This document shows, one piece after another, positions 16,425 through 24,589 of a DNA stretch of 31,594 nucleotides (its first letter is position 1; each line of letters begins with the position of its first letter). The notes below the pieces were generated by a model, which worked only from the letters and a program-made list of their open reading frames with translations, was not told the origin of the DNA and searched no databases. The translations under genes were made by a program, and so were the position numbers. Source of the DNA: Fimenecus sp052273845. Its GTDB lineage: Bacteria > Bacillota > Clostridia > Oscillospirales > Acutalibacteraceae. The stretch is from contig DAVZHM010000009.1 of NCBI GenBank assembly GCA_052273845.1, positions 1-31,594 of the forward strand, given 5' to 3'.

Positions 16425-17789
16425 ATGGATACCCTTTTGTTTGATAAAATTCAAGAGCCGTACAGTATGGACGCCGAGCAGGCGGTTTTGGGCGCGGTTT
16501 TAATCGACCCGAACTGCTATGACCGTGTGTCGGGCATTTTGCGCTCGTCGGATTGTTTCTACATTCCGCAGCACAAGGCGATTTACGGTATCATTGCCAA
16601 CCTGAAATTGCTCAACCAAAAGGTGGACGCGCTGATTGTCGCCGAGGAACTGCGCAAAAACGGCACATATGACGAAGCGGGCGGCAAAAACTATTTGGCG
16701 CAACTTGCCGCCGCCGTACCGAGCGTCGCCAATGTGGAAAACTACGCGAAAATCATCAAAGAGAAATACTATTTGCGCACGCTGATGGACGCCGCCTCGG
16801 AAATGCTTAAAAACGCGGCGAATGAAGAACTGCCTGCCGACACCATTATGGATGCGGCAGAGCAGAAGATTTATGACATCCGTCAGGGCACGAAAACCAA
16901 TGAGCCGACGCGCCTTTCCGAAATCATCACCAATGAGGTGTATGACAATCTGCAAAAATTAACAGACCCTGCGCTCGCCGCCGAATATAAGGGCATTCCC
17001 ACAGGCTTCTCCCTTTTGGACAAGTATATGACAGGGCTTAACAAATCCGATTTGATTTTAATCGGTGCGCGTCCTGCGATGGGTAAAACCAGTTTCGCGT
17101 TGAATATCGCGCGCAATGTGGCGGTGCAAGCGAAGAAAAAAGTGGTCTTTTTCTCTTTGGAAATGGGCAAAGAGCAGTTGGCACAGCGTATTCTTTCCAC
17201 CGAAGCGCGTGTGGAAAGCCAAAAAATGCGTACAGGCGAACTTTCCGATGACGATTGGCAGCGGATTGCCCAAGCGACGGTTTCTTTGAATGATGCGGAA
17301 CTGTATTTCGACGATACCACCAACATCACCGTGCCCGAAATGAAAGCGCGTGTGCGCAAAATGCGCGATGTGGACTGCGTGATTATCGACTATTTGCAGT
17401 TGATGCAGGGCACAAAACGCACTGACAGCCGCGTGCAGGAGGTTTCCGAAATCACAAGAAGTTTAAAGCTGATGGCAAAGGATTTAAAAATCCCCGTCAT
17501 TACCTGTTCCCAGCTTTCCCGTTCCACAGAGGGACGCGGAAAATCTCATAAACCGCAACTGTCCGACTTGCGTGAGTCGGGTTCCATCGAGCAGGATGCC
17601 GACATCGTTTTGATGCTGTACCGTGAGTCCTATTATGATGAGGAAAAGAATGAAACCGTGGTGGTCGACGATAACAAGGCGCAGGTGATTGTCGCTAAAA
17701 ACCGTCACGGCGGTACAGGCGATATTGACCTGCACTGGAACGGCAGTTACACCATGTTCTCCACACCGGAGTTGTACCGTGATGCGTAA
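16425..17789 (+). CDS. dnaB: Replicative DNA helicase
   Basis: A 454-residue hexameric helicase that unwinds the fork ahead of the replisome. The N-terminal DnaG-interacting domain covers about 1-150 (PYSMDAEQAVLGAVL). The RecA-like motor has Walker A GARPAMGKTSF (residues 214-224), the LGKEQ-like segment FSLEMGKEQLAQR, Walker B VDCVIIDYLQLM and the CSQLSR motif. The C-terminus has the ADIVLMLYR and VAKNRHG segments, including the arginine finger region. No intein interrupts it, although dnaB is a frequent intein site. In Bacillus the equivalent gene is called dnaC. The tilS start lies inside its last codons. Confidence 0.98.
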   Translation: MDTLLFDKIQEPYSMDAEQAVLGAVLIDPNCYDRVSGILRSSDCFYIPQHKAIYGIIANLKLLNQKVDALIVAEELRKNGTYDEAGGKNYLAQLAAAVPSVANVENYAKIIKEKYYLRTLMDAASEMLKNAANEELPADTIMDAAEQKIYDIRQGTKTNEPTRLSEIITNEVYDNLQKLTDPALAAEYKGIPTGFSLLDKYMTGLNKSDLILIGARPAMGKTSFALNIARNVAVQAKKKVVFFSLEMGKEQLAQRILSTEARVESQKMRTGELSDDDWQRIAQATVSLNDAELYFDDTTNITVPEMKARVRKMRDVDCVIIDYLQLMQGTKRTDSRVQEVSEITRSLKLMAKDLKIPVITCSQLSRSTEGRGKSHKPQLSDLRESGSIEQDADIVLMLYRESYYDEEKNETVVVDDNKAQVIVAKNRHGGTGDIDLHWNGSYTMFSTPELYRDA

Positions 17790-19134
17790 CCGCGTACTTT
17801 GTGCTTTGCGCGAATACGGAATGCTCGCGTGCGGTGACCGTGTTACCGTCGGCTTTTCGGGCGGCGCGGATTCGGTTTGTCTTTTGCACCTTTTAGCTTC
17901 TCTGCAAGCGGAATTGGGCATTTCTGTTTCTGCATTGCATGTGCACCACGGTATTCGCGGCGCGGAAGCAGACCGCGATGCCGCATTTTGCGAAAGCTTT
18001 TGTAAGAAACTCGGTATTCCGTTTGAAACGGTGTATGTTGATGTGCCGCAAACGGCAAAGGAAACGCACGAAAGCACGGAAACCTGTGCGCGGCGTCTTC
18101 GCTACGGTGTATTTTCGGAAAAAGCGGCGCAAAATATCAAACTTGCCACGGCGCACACCGCCGATGACAACGCCGAAACCGTGCTGTGGAATTTGACACG
18201 CGGCACGGGACTTGCAGGCTTGTGCGGGATTCCGCCTGTACGCGGGAATATCATTCGTCCGATTTTGTTTTGTACCCGCACCGAGGTGGAAGCGTATTGC
18301 GCTTCAAACGATTTGTCCTATATGACCGACAGCACCAATTTATCGCTCGACTACACGCGCAATCGCATCCGCGCAGAGGTTCTGCCTGTTTTAAAGACAC
18401 TCAATCCCGCGGTGCTTTCATCGATTACCCGTATGTGTTCCCATTTGCGCACAGAAAACGAGACACTCGAAACTCTTTGCAACGAACTGTTGCAAGAGGT
18501 TGATATGAACGCTATTCCGCTGACGCTTTTCAAAAATCAGCCAAAAGCACTTTGTTGTCGGCTTTTGCACCGTATTTTGCAGGAAAAAACCGATGCCGAC
18601 ATCACCGCCGCCCATATTGAAGAAACATATGCGCTTCTTTTTAAAAACGGCAGTGCAACATTGCCGGGCGGCATTGTTGTGCGCAGTCGCGGCGGTGTTT
18701 TGGAATTTCCGCAAGCGGAAACGGCAGAACCGTTTGAAATCCCTTTTCCTTTGGAGATTTTTCCCGAAACGGTTTATTTGCCGAACGGTAGAATTGAAAT
18801 TCAACAATACACACAAAAAGATTTACAAAATCTTCACAAAGAACTATTGGCGAATGCGGTGGATTGTGCTAAAATAAACAATACTGTGTTGCGCAGCCGC
18901 CGCGCAGGTGATGCTTTTACCGACGGCAGGCGGGCGGTGACCAAATCCGTCAAAAAATGGCTGAATGAATTTGGCATACCGCCGCAGGCACGCAATTCGG
19001 TGCCGTTATTATGTTCTGCCGATGAAGTGCTTTGGTTTGCGCCGTGCGGTGCTTCCAAATCGGCGAAGCCGAATGCAAACACAAAAGAATTTTTGGTTTT
19101 AACTTATATTTGCGGGGGAAATACGAATGAATAA
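17782..19134 (+). CDS. tilS: tRNA(Ile)-lysidine synthase
   Basis: A 450-residue PP-loop ATPase that converts C34 of the CAU-anticodon isoleucine tRNA to lysidine, so that it reads AUA. The PP-loop SGGADSVCLL is at residues 26-35, followed by the HVHHGIRGAEADRDA and ATAHTADDNAETVLWN segments of TilS. A C-terminal domain with LRSRRAGDAF and TKSVKKWLNEFGIPPQARNSVPLL is also typical. The ATG at 17782 overlaps the end of dnaB by 8 bases; upstream frame extension lies inside dnaB and is rejected. The last 8 bases overlap hpt. A promoter-like element lies within its 3' part at 18847-18875. The neighbours tilS-hpt-ftsH are a classic Bacillota cluster. Confidence 0.96.
   Translation: MRNRVLCALREYGMLACGDRVTVGFSGGADSVCLLHLLASLQAELGISVSALHVHHGIRGAEADRDAAFCESFCKKLGIPFETVYVDVPQTAKETHESTETCARRLRYGVFSEKAAQNIKLATAHTADDNAETVLWNLTRGTGLAGLCGIPPVRGNIIRPILFCTRTEVEAYCASNDLSYMTDSTNLSLDYTRNRIRAEVLPVLKTLNPAVLSSITRMCSHLRTENETLETLCNELLQEVDMNAIPLTLFKNQPKALCCRLLHRILQEKTDADITAAHIEETYALLFKNGSATLPGGIVVRSRGGVLEFPQAETAEPFEIPFPLEIFPETVYLPNGRIEIQQYTQKDLQNLHKELLANAVDCAKINNTVLRSRRAGDAFTDGRRAVTKSVKKWLNEFGIPPQARNSVPLLCSADEVLWFAPCGASKSAKPNANTKEFLVLTYICGGNTNE
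18847..18875 (+). promoter_or_regulatory. Probable internal promoter in tilS for hpt-ftsH
   Basis: TTGGCG (18847-18852), 17 bases, TAAAAT (18870-18875) with extended -10 TG. It shares TGTGCTAAAAT exactly with the intergenic promoters at 6654-6682 and 7452-7480. It lies 252 bases before hpt. Confidence 0.5.
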
Positions 19135-19693
19135 ATATGATTTGTCTTTGGATGTGGAACGCGTTTTGCTGTCCGAATCGGACTTGAAAGAAATTGTGAA
19201 CCGCATTGCAACAGAAATTTGCAACGATTACGAGAACAGCGAAAATCCGCTGATTTTGGTCAGCGTGTTAAAAGGTTCCGTCGTGTTTATGGGTGACTTG
19301 ATGCGCGCCATCACATTGCCTTGCGTGATTGATTTTATGTCCGTTTCGAGTTACGGTGCGGGCACAACCTCCTCGGGCGTTGTGAAAATCATCAAGGATT
19401 TGGATACCAATGTTATTGAAGGCGCAAATTTGCTGATTGTCGAAGATATTTTGGACAGCGGCAAAACCTTAAGCTATTTAAAACAGATTTTGCAAATGCG
19501 CAATCCCGCAAGCATCAAAATCTGCACCTTGCTTGACAAGCCCGACCGCCGTGCGGCAGACTTGCAGGCGGATTATGTAGGCGCCGTCATTCCCGATGCG
19601 TTTGTGGTCGGGTACGGTTTGGACTACGCCGAAAAATACAGAAACCTGCCGTATGTCGGCATTTTGAAACCGTCGGTATACGCAGATAAATAA
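19127..19693 (+). CDS. hpt: Hypoxanthine phosphoribosyltransferase
   Basis: A 188-residue type I phosphoribosyltransferase of purine salvage, making IMP or GMP from hypoxanthine or guanine and PRPP. The PRPP-binding motif is VEDILDSGKT (105-114). The pyrophosphate loop is VLKGS near residue 47-51. The flexible loop SSYGAGTTSSG and the DYAEKYRNLPYVG end are family features. It overlaps tilS by 8 bases and is preceded by GGGGGAA. It lies 29 bases before ftsH. Confidence 0.96.
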   Translation: MNKYDLSLDVERVLLSESDLKEIVNRIATEICNDYENSENPLILVSVLKGSVVFMGDLMRAITLPCVIDFMSVSSYGAGTTSSGVVKIIKDLDTNVIEGANLLIVEDILDSGKTLSYLKQILQMRNPASIKICTLLDKPDRRAADLQADYVGAVIPDAFVVGYGLDYAEKYRNLPYVGILKPSVYADK

Positions 19694-19722
19694 AATCGAA
19701 AACCATAAGGAGGAAACGCCTT

Positions 19723-21756
19723 TTGAAAAAAATAGATTGGAGAGTTGTTATCCCCTACATTGCCATTCCGCTTGTGTTTGTGGTGTGTGTGGTGCTGTAT
19801 ATGAACTTGGGGCAAACAACGAAGGCAAAAACCGAGTATTTTGAGATTGTCAATAAATTTGACAATCACGAAATCACCGAATACAACCTGAATCTCACAA
19901 GCGGTGTTTTGGAGTATAAGGTTGCAGGGGACGATACCACCTACGAATATACCGTGCCGAATGTCAATTTGTTCGTGGAAGATGTGCACGGGAAGGTAAT
20001 GGAATACAACCGCGAAAATCCGGATGCGCAGATTAAAGTCGATTACAAATCCGGCTCTGCAAACTCGTGGTGGGTCAGTTTGCTCCCGACCGTTGCCGTA
20101 ATGGTTCTCTTGACGCTTATTATGTTCTTTATGTTCCGCAAGATGAACCAGTCTATGCAAAACGAAAATAACCGCGCCATGTCGTTCGGCAAAGCGCGCA
20201 TCAAAAAAGGCGGCGACGATAAACGCAAAACCACCTTCCAAGATGTCGCAGGTGCGGATGAGGAAAAGGAAGAACTCGAAGAAATCGTGGAATTCCTTAA
20301 AAATCCGCAGGCATTTAACGAACTCGGCGCAAGAATCCCGAAAGGCGTGTTGCTTGTCGGCCCGCCCGGTACAGGTAAAACTTTGCTTGCGCGCGCAGTT
20401 GCGGGCGAAGCGGATGTGCCGTTTTTCTCCATTTCCGGTTCGGATTTTGTGGAAATGTATGTTGGCGTCGGCGCGTCGCGTGTGCGCGATTTGTTCGACC
20501 AAGCCAAAAAGAACGCCCCCTCGATTATCTTTATTGATGAAATCGACGCCGTCGGTCGCCACAGAGGCGCCGGTATGGGCGGCGGGCACGATGAGCGCGA
20601 ACAGACGCTCAATCAGTTGCTTGTAGAAATGGACGGCTTCGGTGCAAATGAGGGCGTCATTGTGATTGCCGCTACCAACCGTCCTGATATTCTCGACCCC
20701 GCGTTGTTGCGCCCCGGCCGTTTTGACCGTCAGGTTACCGTGAATTATCCCGACATTCGCGGCAGAGAAGATATTTTGAAAGTACACGCCAAGGGCAAAC
20801 CCTTGGGTCCCGATGTGAATTTGGGGCAGATTGCCGGTGCCACAGTCGGCTTTACGGGTGCGGACCTTGAAAATCTTTTGAATGAAGCGGCACTTTTGGC
20901 GGCAAGACGCAAGAAAAAAGCCATCACCATGCCCGAAATCGAAGAGGCGACGATGAAAGTCTTGGTCGGTACCGAGAAAAAATCGCACCGCATCTCCGAA
21001 CGCGACAAGAAAATCACCGCGTATCACGAGGCGGGGCACGCGGTTTCCTCTTACTATTTGGAGCATAAAGACCCTGTTACGCACATTTCCATCGTGCCGC
21101 GCGGTATGGCGGGCGGCTTTACGATGTATCAGCCCGAAAAAGACGAACTGCATATGATGCGTTCGAGAATGTTGGACGATATTGTCGGGCTTTTGGGCGG
21201 CAGAGTTGCGGAAAGTATCATTTTCGGCGATATTTCAACAGGTGCTTCCAACGATATTGAACGCGCTTCCGAAATCGCCCGCAAAATGGTCACCAAATAC
21301 GGTATGAGTGAAAAACTCGGTCCGATTGCGTTCGGCAAAGATAATGATGAAGTTTTCATCGGTAAGGATTACAACCATATACGCAACTATTCCGAAACGG
21401 TTGCCGCGGAAATCGACCAAGAGGTGGAAACCATCGTTTTGAATGCCTACAAACGCACGGAGTCAATTTTGCGTGAGCACATCGACAAATTGCATATCGT
21501 TGCAAAAGCCCTTGTGGAACGCGAAAAGATTGACGCGGATGAGTTCTATATGCTGATGGACGGTAAAGAATTGCCGCCTTTGCAATCGGAAAGCGATAAA
21601 ACCGAAGCGAAGGATGACGCACAGTCTGCAGAGGAAAATGCAGTTGACGCTGTACAGCCTACGGAAACGGCCGTTGCGCCTATTGCGGAAAACACGGCGG
21701 AAACAGAGCAATCTGCGCCAAACGAAAGCGAAACGCCATCTGGCGAAAAAGTGTGA
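19723..21756 (+). CDS. ftsH: ATP-dependent zinc metalloprotease FtsH
   Basis: A 677-residue membrane AAA+ protease for quality control of membrane and short-lived proteins. Two membrane segments (about 8-27 and 115-138) flank a small extracellular domain. The AAA part has Walker A GPPGTGKT (213-220), Walker B IIFIDEIDAVG, the pore motif YVGVGA and the second region of homology ending RPGRFDRQ. The protease site is HEAGH (His435, Glu436, His439), with the third zinc ligand in ASNDIERA. The last 80 residues are an acidic Glu/Ala/Thr tail, longer than usual. TTG at 19723 follows AAGGAGGAAA. A strong terminator ends the operon. Confidence 0.98.
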   Translation: MKKIDWRVVIPYIAIPLVFVVCVVLYMNLGQTTKAKTEYFEIVNKFDNHEITEYNLNLTSGVLEYKVAGDDTTYEYTVPNVNLFVEDVHGKVMEYNRENPDAQIKVDYKSGSANSWWVSLLPTVAVMVLLTLIMFFMFRKMNQSMQNENNRAMSFGKARIKKGGDDKRKTTFQDVAGADEEKEELEEIVEFLKNPQAFNELGARIPKGVLLVGPPGTGKTLLARAVAGEADVPFFSISGSDFVEMYVGVGASRVRDLFDQAKKNAPSIIFIDEIDAVGRHRGAGMGGGHDEREQTLNQLLVEMDGFGANEGVIVIAATNRPDILDPALLRPGRFDRQVTVNYPDIRGREDILKVHAKGKPLGPDVNLGQIAGATVGFTGADLENLLNEAALLAARRKKKAITMPEIEEATMKVLVGTEKKSHRISERDKKITAYHEAGHAVSSYYLEHKDPVTHISIVPRGMAGGFTMYQPEKDELHMMRSRMLDDIVGLLGGRVAESIIFGDISTGASNDIERASEIARKMVTKYGMSEKLGPIAFGKDNDEVFIGKDYNHIRNYSETVAAEIDQEVETIVLNAYKRTESILREHIDKLHIVAKALVEREKIDADEFYMLMDGKELPPLQSESDKTEAKDDAQSAEENAVDAVQPTETAVAPIAENTAETEQSAPNESETPSGEKV

Positions 21757-21770
21757 TACAAAACGCTTTG

Positions 21771-21808
21771 AAAGCACGGCAGGAACCTGGTTTCCGCCGT
21801 GCTTTTTT
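21771..21808 (+). terminator. Rho-independent terminator of the rnjA-ftsH unit
   Basis: AAAGCACGGC (21771-21780) pairs with GCCGTGCTTT (21796-21805), with inner GGAA/TTCC across one bulged A, followed by a T6 run. Confidence 0.92.
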
Positions 21809-21884
21809 GCAAATGTTACAAATTTCTTGCCGTTTCGTATGAAAACACGGGAAGATTTGATGAGCGTCTTATGCTTGTTATAGG

Positions 21885-21913
21885 TTGACAATTTTTTGAA
21901 ATAGGATTAGAAT
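21885..21913 (+). promoter_or_regulatory. Promoter of ilvB
   Basis: TTGACA (21885-21890), 17 bases, TAGAAT (21908-21913). The expected start point is near 21920, leaving only about 40 bases before ilvB. That is too short for a T-box or a leader-peptide attenuator. Confidence 0.82.
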
Positions 21914-21961
21914 ATAACCCAAAATCATCAAAAGTATATGTAGTATTGGCAGGAGAAGTCT

Positions 21962-23662
21962 ATGAAACTCAATGGTTCCGACATTATCGCCGAGGTGCTT
22001 ATAGAGCACGGGGTGGATACCGTTTTCGGTTATCCCGGCGGCGCAGTTTTGAATATATATGACGCGCTTTACAAATACCGCGACAAAATCCGTCACATTT
22101 TGACCGCACACGAGCAAGGTGCTTCGCACGCGGCGGACGGATACGCCCGCGCAACCGGCAAAACAGGCGTGGTTATCGCCACAAGCGGCCCCGGTGCAAC
22201 AAACCTCGTCACGGGCATCGCCACTGCGTATATGGACTCTGTTCCGATGGTTGCCATTACGGGCAATGTCAGCACATCGCTTATTGGCAGAGATGCGTTT
22301 CAGGAAGTATACATAACGGGTATCACTATGCCCATTACAAAGCACAACTTTATGGTGCAGGATATCTCCGAACTCGCGCCGATTTTGCGTGAAGCGTTCA
22401 AAATTGCCAACACCGGCAGAAAAGGACCTGTGCTTGTCGATATTCCGAAAGATATTACTGCGGCAATCACCGATTTTGAACCCGTAACGCCTGCACCGAT
22501 TGCGGACAGCACCGTTTTGCATACCGAACAACTGAAAGCGGTTGCAAAAATGATTAACTCGGCAAAACGCCCACTTATCGAACTCGGCGGCGGCGTCACT
22601 TCGGCGGACGCTTCCGAAGTTGCACGCGCATTTGTTGAAAAAACCGGCGCACCCGCTTGCCACACGCTGATGGCGGCAGGCGTTTTGGGTTACAATGAAC
22701 CGTTAAACTACGGTTTGGTCGGTATGCACGGCAGTTATGTTACCAATAAAGCGATGGACGAAGCGGATTTGCTGATTGCGGTCGGCACGCGTTTTTCCGA
22801 CCGCGTTGCTTTAAAGCCCGATGCGTTTGCGAAAAAGGCAAAAGTTGTGCAAATCGACATTGATATGAGCGAAATCAATAAGAATGTCAATGTGGATGCC
22901 TACCTTGCAGGTGATGTCAAAACGATTTTGACGGCGATTTTGCCGTTTATTGAGACGGTAGATCGCAGTGCGTGGATACAGGAACTCGACGCCTTTAAAA
23001 AGGACGATTATATCCCGCAGGATGACCCCGCGCATCTCACACCGCACGAACTTGTGGAAGCCATTTGCGACGGTACCGATAAAGAAACCGTGTATGTGAC
23101 CGATGTCGGTCAGCATCAAATGTGGGCGGCGCAGTATATCCATCACACGGGTGCGCGCAATTTCTTAACAAGCGGCGGCTTGGGCACCATGGGCTACGGC
23201 TACGGTGCGGCAATCGGTGCGCAAATTGCGTGTCCCGACAAACGCGTGGTGCACATCACGGGTGACGGCTCATTCCATATGAATTTGAACGAAGCGTGCA
23301 CGGCAGTCAGCTACGGCTTGCCGATTATCACCGTGATTTTCGACAATCGCGTGCTCGGCATGGTGCGTCAATGGCAAACCTGCTTCTACGGCAAACGCTA
23401 TTCGCAAACCGACCCCGAACGCCAAACCGATTTTGTCAAGGTGGTGGAGGGCTTCGGCGGCAAAGGCTACCGCGCAACCAATCTCCGAGAATTCAAAGCG
23501 GCATACAAACAGGCACAACAAGACAATTGCCCCGTTTGGATTGACTGCACCATCGGCAAAGATGAGCGTGTTTTGCCGCTGATTCCCGCAGGCAAAACGA
23601 TTGACGACATCATTATCGCGCCGAACTGCGAAACCTGCCGTCATCAGTGCCACAAAAAATAA
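21962..23662 (+). CDS. ilvB: Acetolactate synthase, large (catalytic) subunit
   Basis: A 566-residue thiamine-diphosphate enzyme that condenses two pyruvates to acetolactate, or pyruvate with 2-ketobutyrate, at the start of valine, leucine and isoleucine synthesis. The catalytic Glu51 is in TAHEQGASHAADGYAR. TSGPGATNLVTGIATAYMDS and the ThDP/Mg motif GDGSFHMNLNEACTA are typical, and the VLGMVRQWQ segment belongs to biosynthetic AHAS enzymes rather than catabolic AlsS. The C-terminus ends with a Cys/His cluster (NCETCRHQCHKK). No ilvN small-subunit gene follows; the next genes are a GntR regulator and ilvC. Confidence 0.94.
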   Translation: MKLNGSDIIAEVLIEHGVDTVFGYPGGAVLNIYDALYKYRDKIRHILTAHEQGASHAADGYARATGKTGVVIATSGPGATNLVTGIATAYMDSVPMVAITGNVSTSLIGRDAFQEVYITGITMPITKHNFMVQDISELAPILREAFKIANTGRKGPVLVDIPKDITAAITDFEPVTPAPIADSTVLHTEQLKAVAKMINSAKRPLIELGGGVTSADASEVARAFVEKTGAPACHTLMAAGVLGYNEPLNYGLVGMHGSYVTNKAMDEADLLIAVGTRFSDRVALKPDAFAKKAKVVQIDIDMSEINKNVNVDAYLAGDVKTILTAILPFIETVDRSAWIQELDAFKKDDYIPQDDPAHLTPHELVEAICDGTDKETVYVTDVGQHQMWAAQYIHHTGARNFLTSGGLGTMGYGYGAAIGAQIACPDKRVVHITGDGSFHMNLNEACTAVSYGLPIITVIFDNRVLGMVRQWQTCFYGKRYSQTDPERQTDFVKVVEGFGGKGYRATNLREFKAAYKQAQQDNCPVWIDCTIGKDERVLPLIPAGKTIDDIIIAPNCETCRHQCHKK

Positions 23663-23673
23663 ACCGATTTTAT

Positions 23674-23712
23674 AACAGCCTTTCAAAGCAGATTTGGAAG
23701 GCTGTTCTCTGT
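23674..23712 (+). terminator. Terminator after ilvB
   Basis: A 14-bp stem (23674-23687 with 23693-23706, one G-T pair) around the loop GCAGA, followed by CTCTGTTT. The stem is strong but the T-run is weak, so some read-through into the regulator gene is possible. Confidence 0.7.
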
Positions 23713-23724
23713 TTAAAGATTGTT

Positions 23725-23753
23725 TTGCTTTTTTATAAAAGATATTGTATAGT
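23725..23753 (+). promoter_or_regulatory. Promoter of the GntR regulator gene
   Basis: TTGCTT (23725-23730), 17 bases, TATAGT (23748-23753). The -10 box lies inside the inverted repeat GTATA-GTAA-TATAC (23747-23760). Confidence 0.6.
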
Positions 23754-23762
23754 AATATACGA
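23745..23762. promoter_or_regulatory. Candidate GntR/FadR-type operator over the regulator's own promoter
   Basis: TTGTA (23745-23749) and TACGA (23758-23762) are T.GTA / TAC.A half-sites in inverted order, around an 8-base centre that overlaps the -10 box. The spacing is wider than the usual FadR-type site, so autoregulation is plausible but not certain. TTGTAT is shared with the ilvC operator. Confidence 0.45.
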
Positions 23763-23791
23763 ACGATTTCACGCTTGAAACGAGGCTTATT

Positions 23792-24493
23792 ATGCAAAAG
23801 GAAAATTTGTCACAGCGCACGGCGGACACCTTGCGGAATATGATTACCGAAGAACATATTTATCAATTCGGTGAAAAATTGCCGAATGAAAATGTGCTTT
23901 CCGAAAAACTCGGCATCAGCCGAACTACGCTTCGGGAAGCCATTCGTATTTTGACTTCCGAAGGGATTTTGGAAGTGCGGCGCGGACGCGGCACATTTGT
24001 TGCAGAGCAAATCAATCAATACGCACAGGGCGGCATGGATTTGCAGGATTTTGCCAAAATGAAAATCACGCTTCATGACCTTTACGAAACGCGTCTGATT
24101 TTTGAGCCTTCGGCAGCGGCGCTCGCGTGCAAACGCGCAACGGACAGCGAAATTGCGCACATTTTGGAATTGGGTGCGGAGTGCCAACAGCAAATTCTCA
24201 AAGACCCGCAAAGTAAAAAACGCATCGCTTCCGAAAGCGCATTTCACGGCGCAATTTTGAAAGCCTCACACAATGACTTTTTGAGCCGATTTATGCCGAT
24301 GTTGACACAAACCATTGAGCAGACTTTTGCACTCAATTACAATTTGGATGTCATTGCCGAGGACGCGTACAAAGACCATATTCTGATTATGAATTTCTTG
24401 GAAAAGCGCGACGGGCAGGGGCTGAAAAGCGCTGTGACCATTCATTTGCACCATGCAATCCTCAACGAAAAACTTTTTTCGGATATTTCGTAA
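23792..24493 (+). CDS. GntR-family regulator, FadR subfamily (FCD domain)
   Basis: A 233-residue regulator. The N-terminal winged helix (about 4-72) has GEKLPNENVLSEKLGISRTT, then LREAIRILTSEGILEVRRGRGTFV, the classic GntR signature. The C-terminal helical FCD domain (about 90-225) has LYETRLIFEPSAAALA, AFHGAILKASHNDFL and a late HLHHAIL; its Asp/His residues normally hold a metal that binds small carboxylates. It lies between ilvB and ilvC, and the ilvC promoter carries an exact FadR-type site. I infer that it controls ilvC and possibly itself, sensing a branched-chain keto acid or related acid. The ligand is not known. Start ATG follows CGAGG. Confidence 0.9.
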   Translation: MQKENLSQRTADTLRNMITEEHIYQFGEKLPNENVLSEKLGISRTTLREAIRILTSEGILEVRRGRGTFVAEQINQYAQGGMDLQDFAKMKITLHDLYETRLIFEPSAAALACKRATDSEIAHILELGAECQQQILKDPQSKKRIASESAFHGAILKASHNDFLSRFMPMLTQTIEQTFALNYNLDVIAEDAYKDHILIMNFLEKRDGQGLKSAVTIHLHHAILNEKLFSDIS

Positions 24494-24500
24494 AAAACTA

Positions 24501-24528
24501 TTGACATATGTAAATTTATGGCTATAAT
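24501..24528 (+). promoter_or_regulatory. Promoter of ilvC
   Basis: TTGACA (24501-24506), 16 bases, TATAAT (24523-24528): both hexamers match consensus. The start point is expected near 24535, inside the operator repeat that follows. Confidence 0.85.
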
Positions 24529-24529
24529 G

Positions 24530-24563
24530 GTTGTATGACAACGCAAACGGGTTATCATACAAC
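24530..24563. promoter_or_regulatory. Two FadR-type operators / inverted repeat at the ilvC start point
   Basis: GTTGTATGA (24530-24538) and TCATACAAC (24555-24563) are perfect 9-base inverted repeats. Within the first arm, TTGTATGACAA (24531-24541) matches the FadR-subfamily consensus t.GTM-N-KAC.a at every fixed position. The second arm read on the minus strand gives TTGTATGATAA, one mismatch. The placement right after the -10 box suits repression. In RNA the same bases could form a hairpin at the 5' end. Confidence 0.65.
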
Positions 24564-24589
24564 TAAAATATATTATGGAGGCTACTAAA

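Noticed and set aside
16425..17789. Intein or mobile insertion in dnaB
   Set aside because: The protein is 454 residues and continuous through Walker A, Walker B and the C-terminal motifs.
19624..21153. 509-codon open frame on the minus strand
   Set aside because: It lies entirely antisense to ftsH and the end of hpt, has no recognisable domain, and reflects codon bias of ftsH.
21839..21883. Fourteen-codon ORF rich in Leu/Val (MKTREDLMSVLCLL) just before ilvB, resembling an attenuator leader peptide
   Set aside because: It lies upstream of the ilvB promoter (21885-21913), has no ribosome binding site, and no terminator/antiterminator pair follows it.
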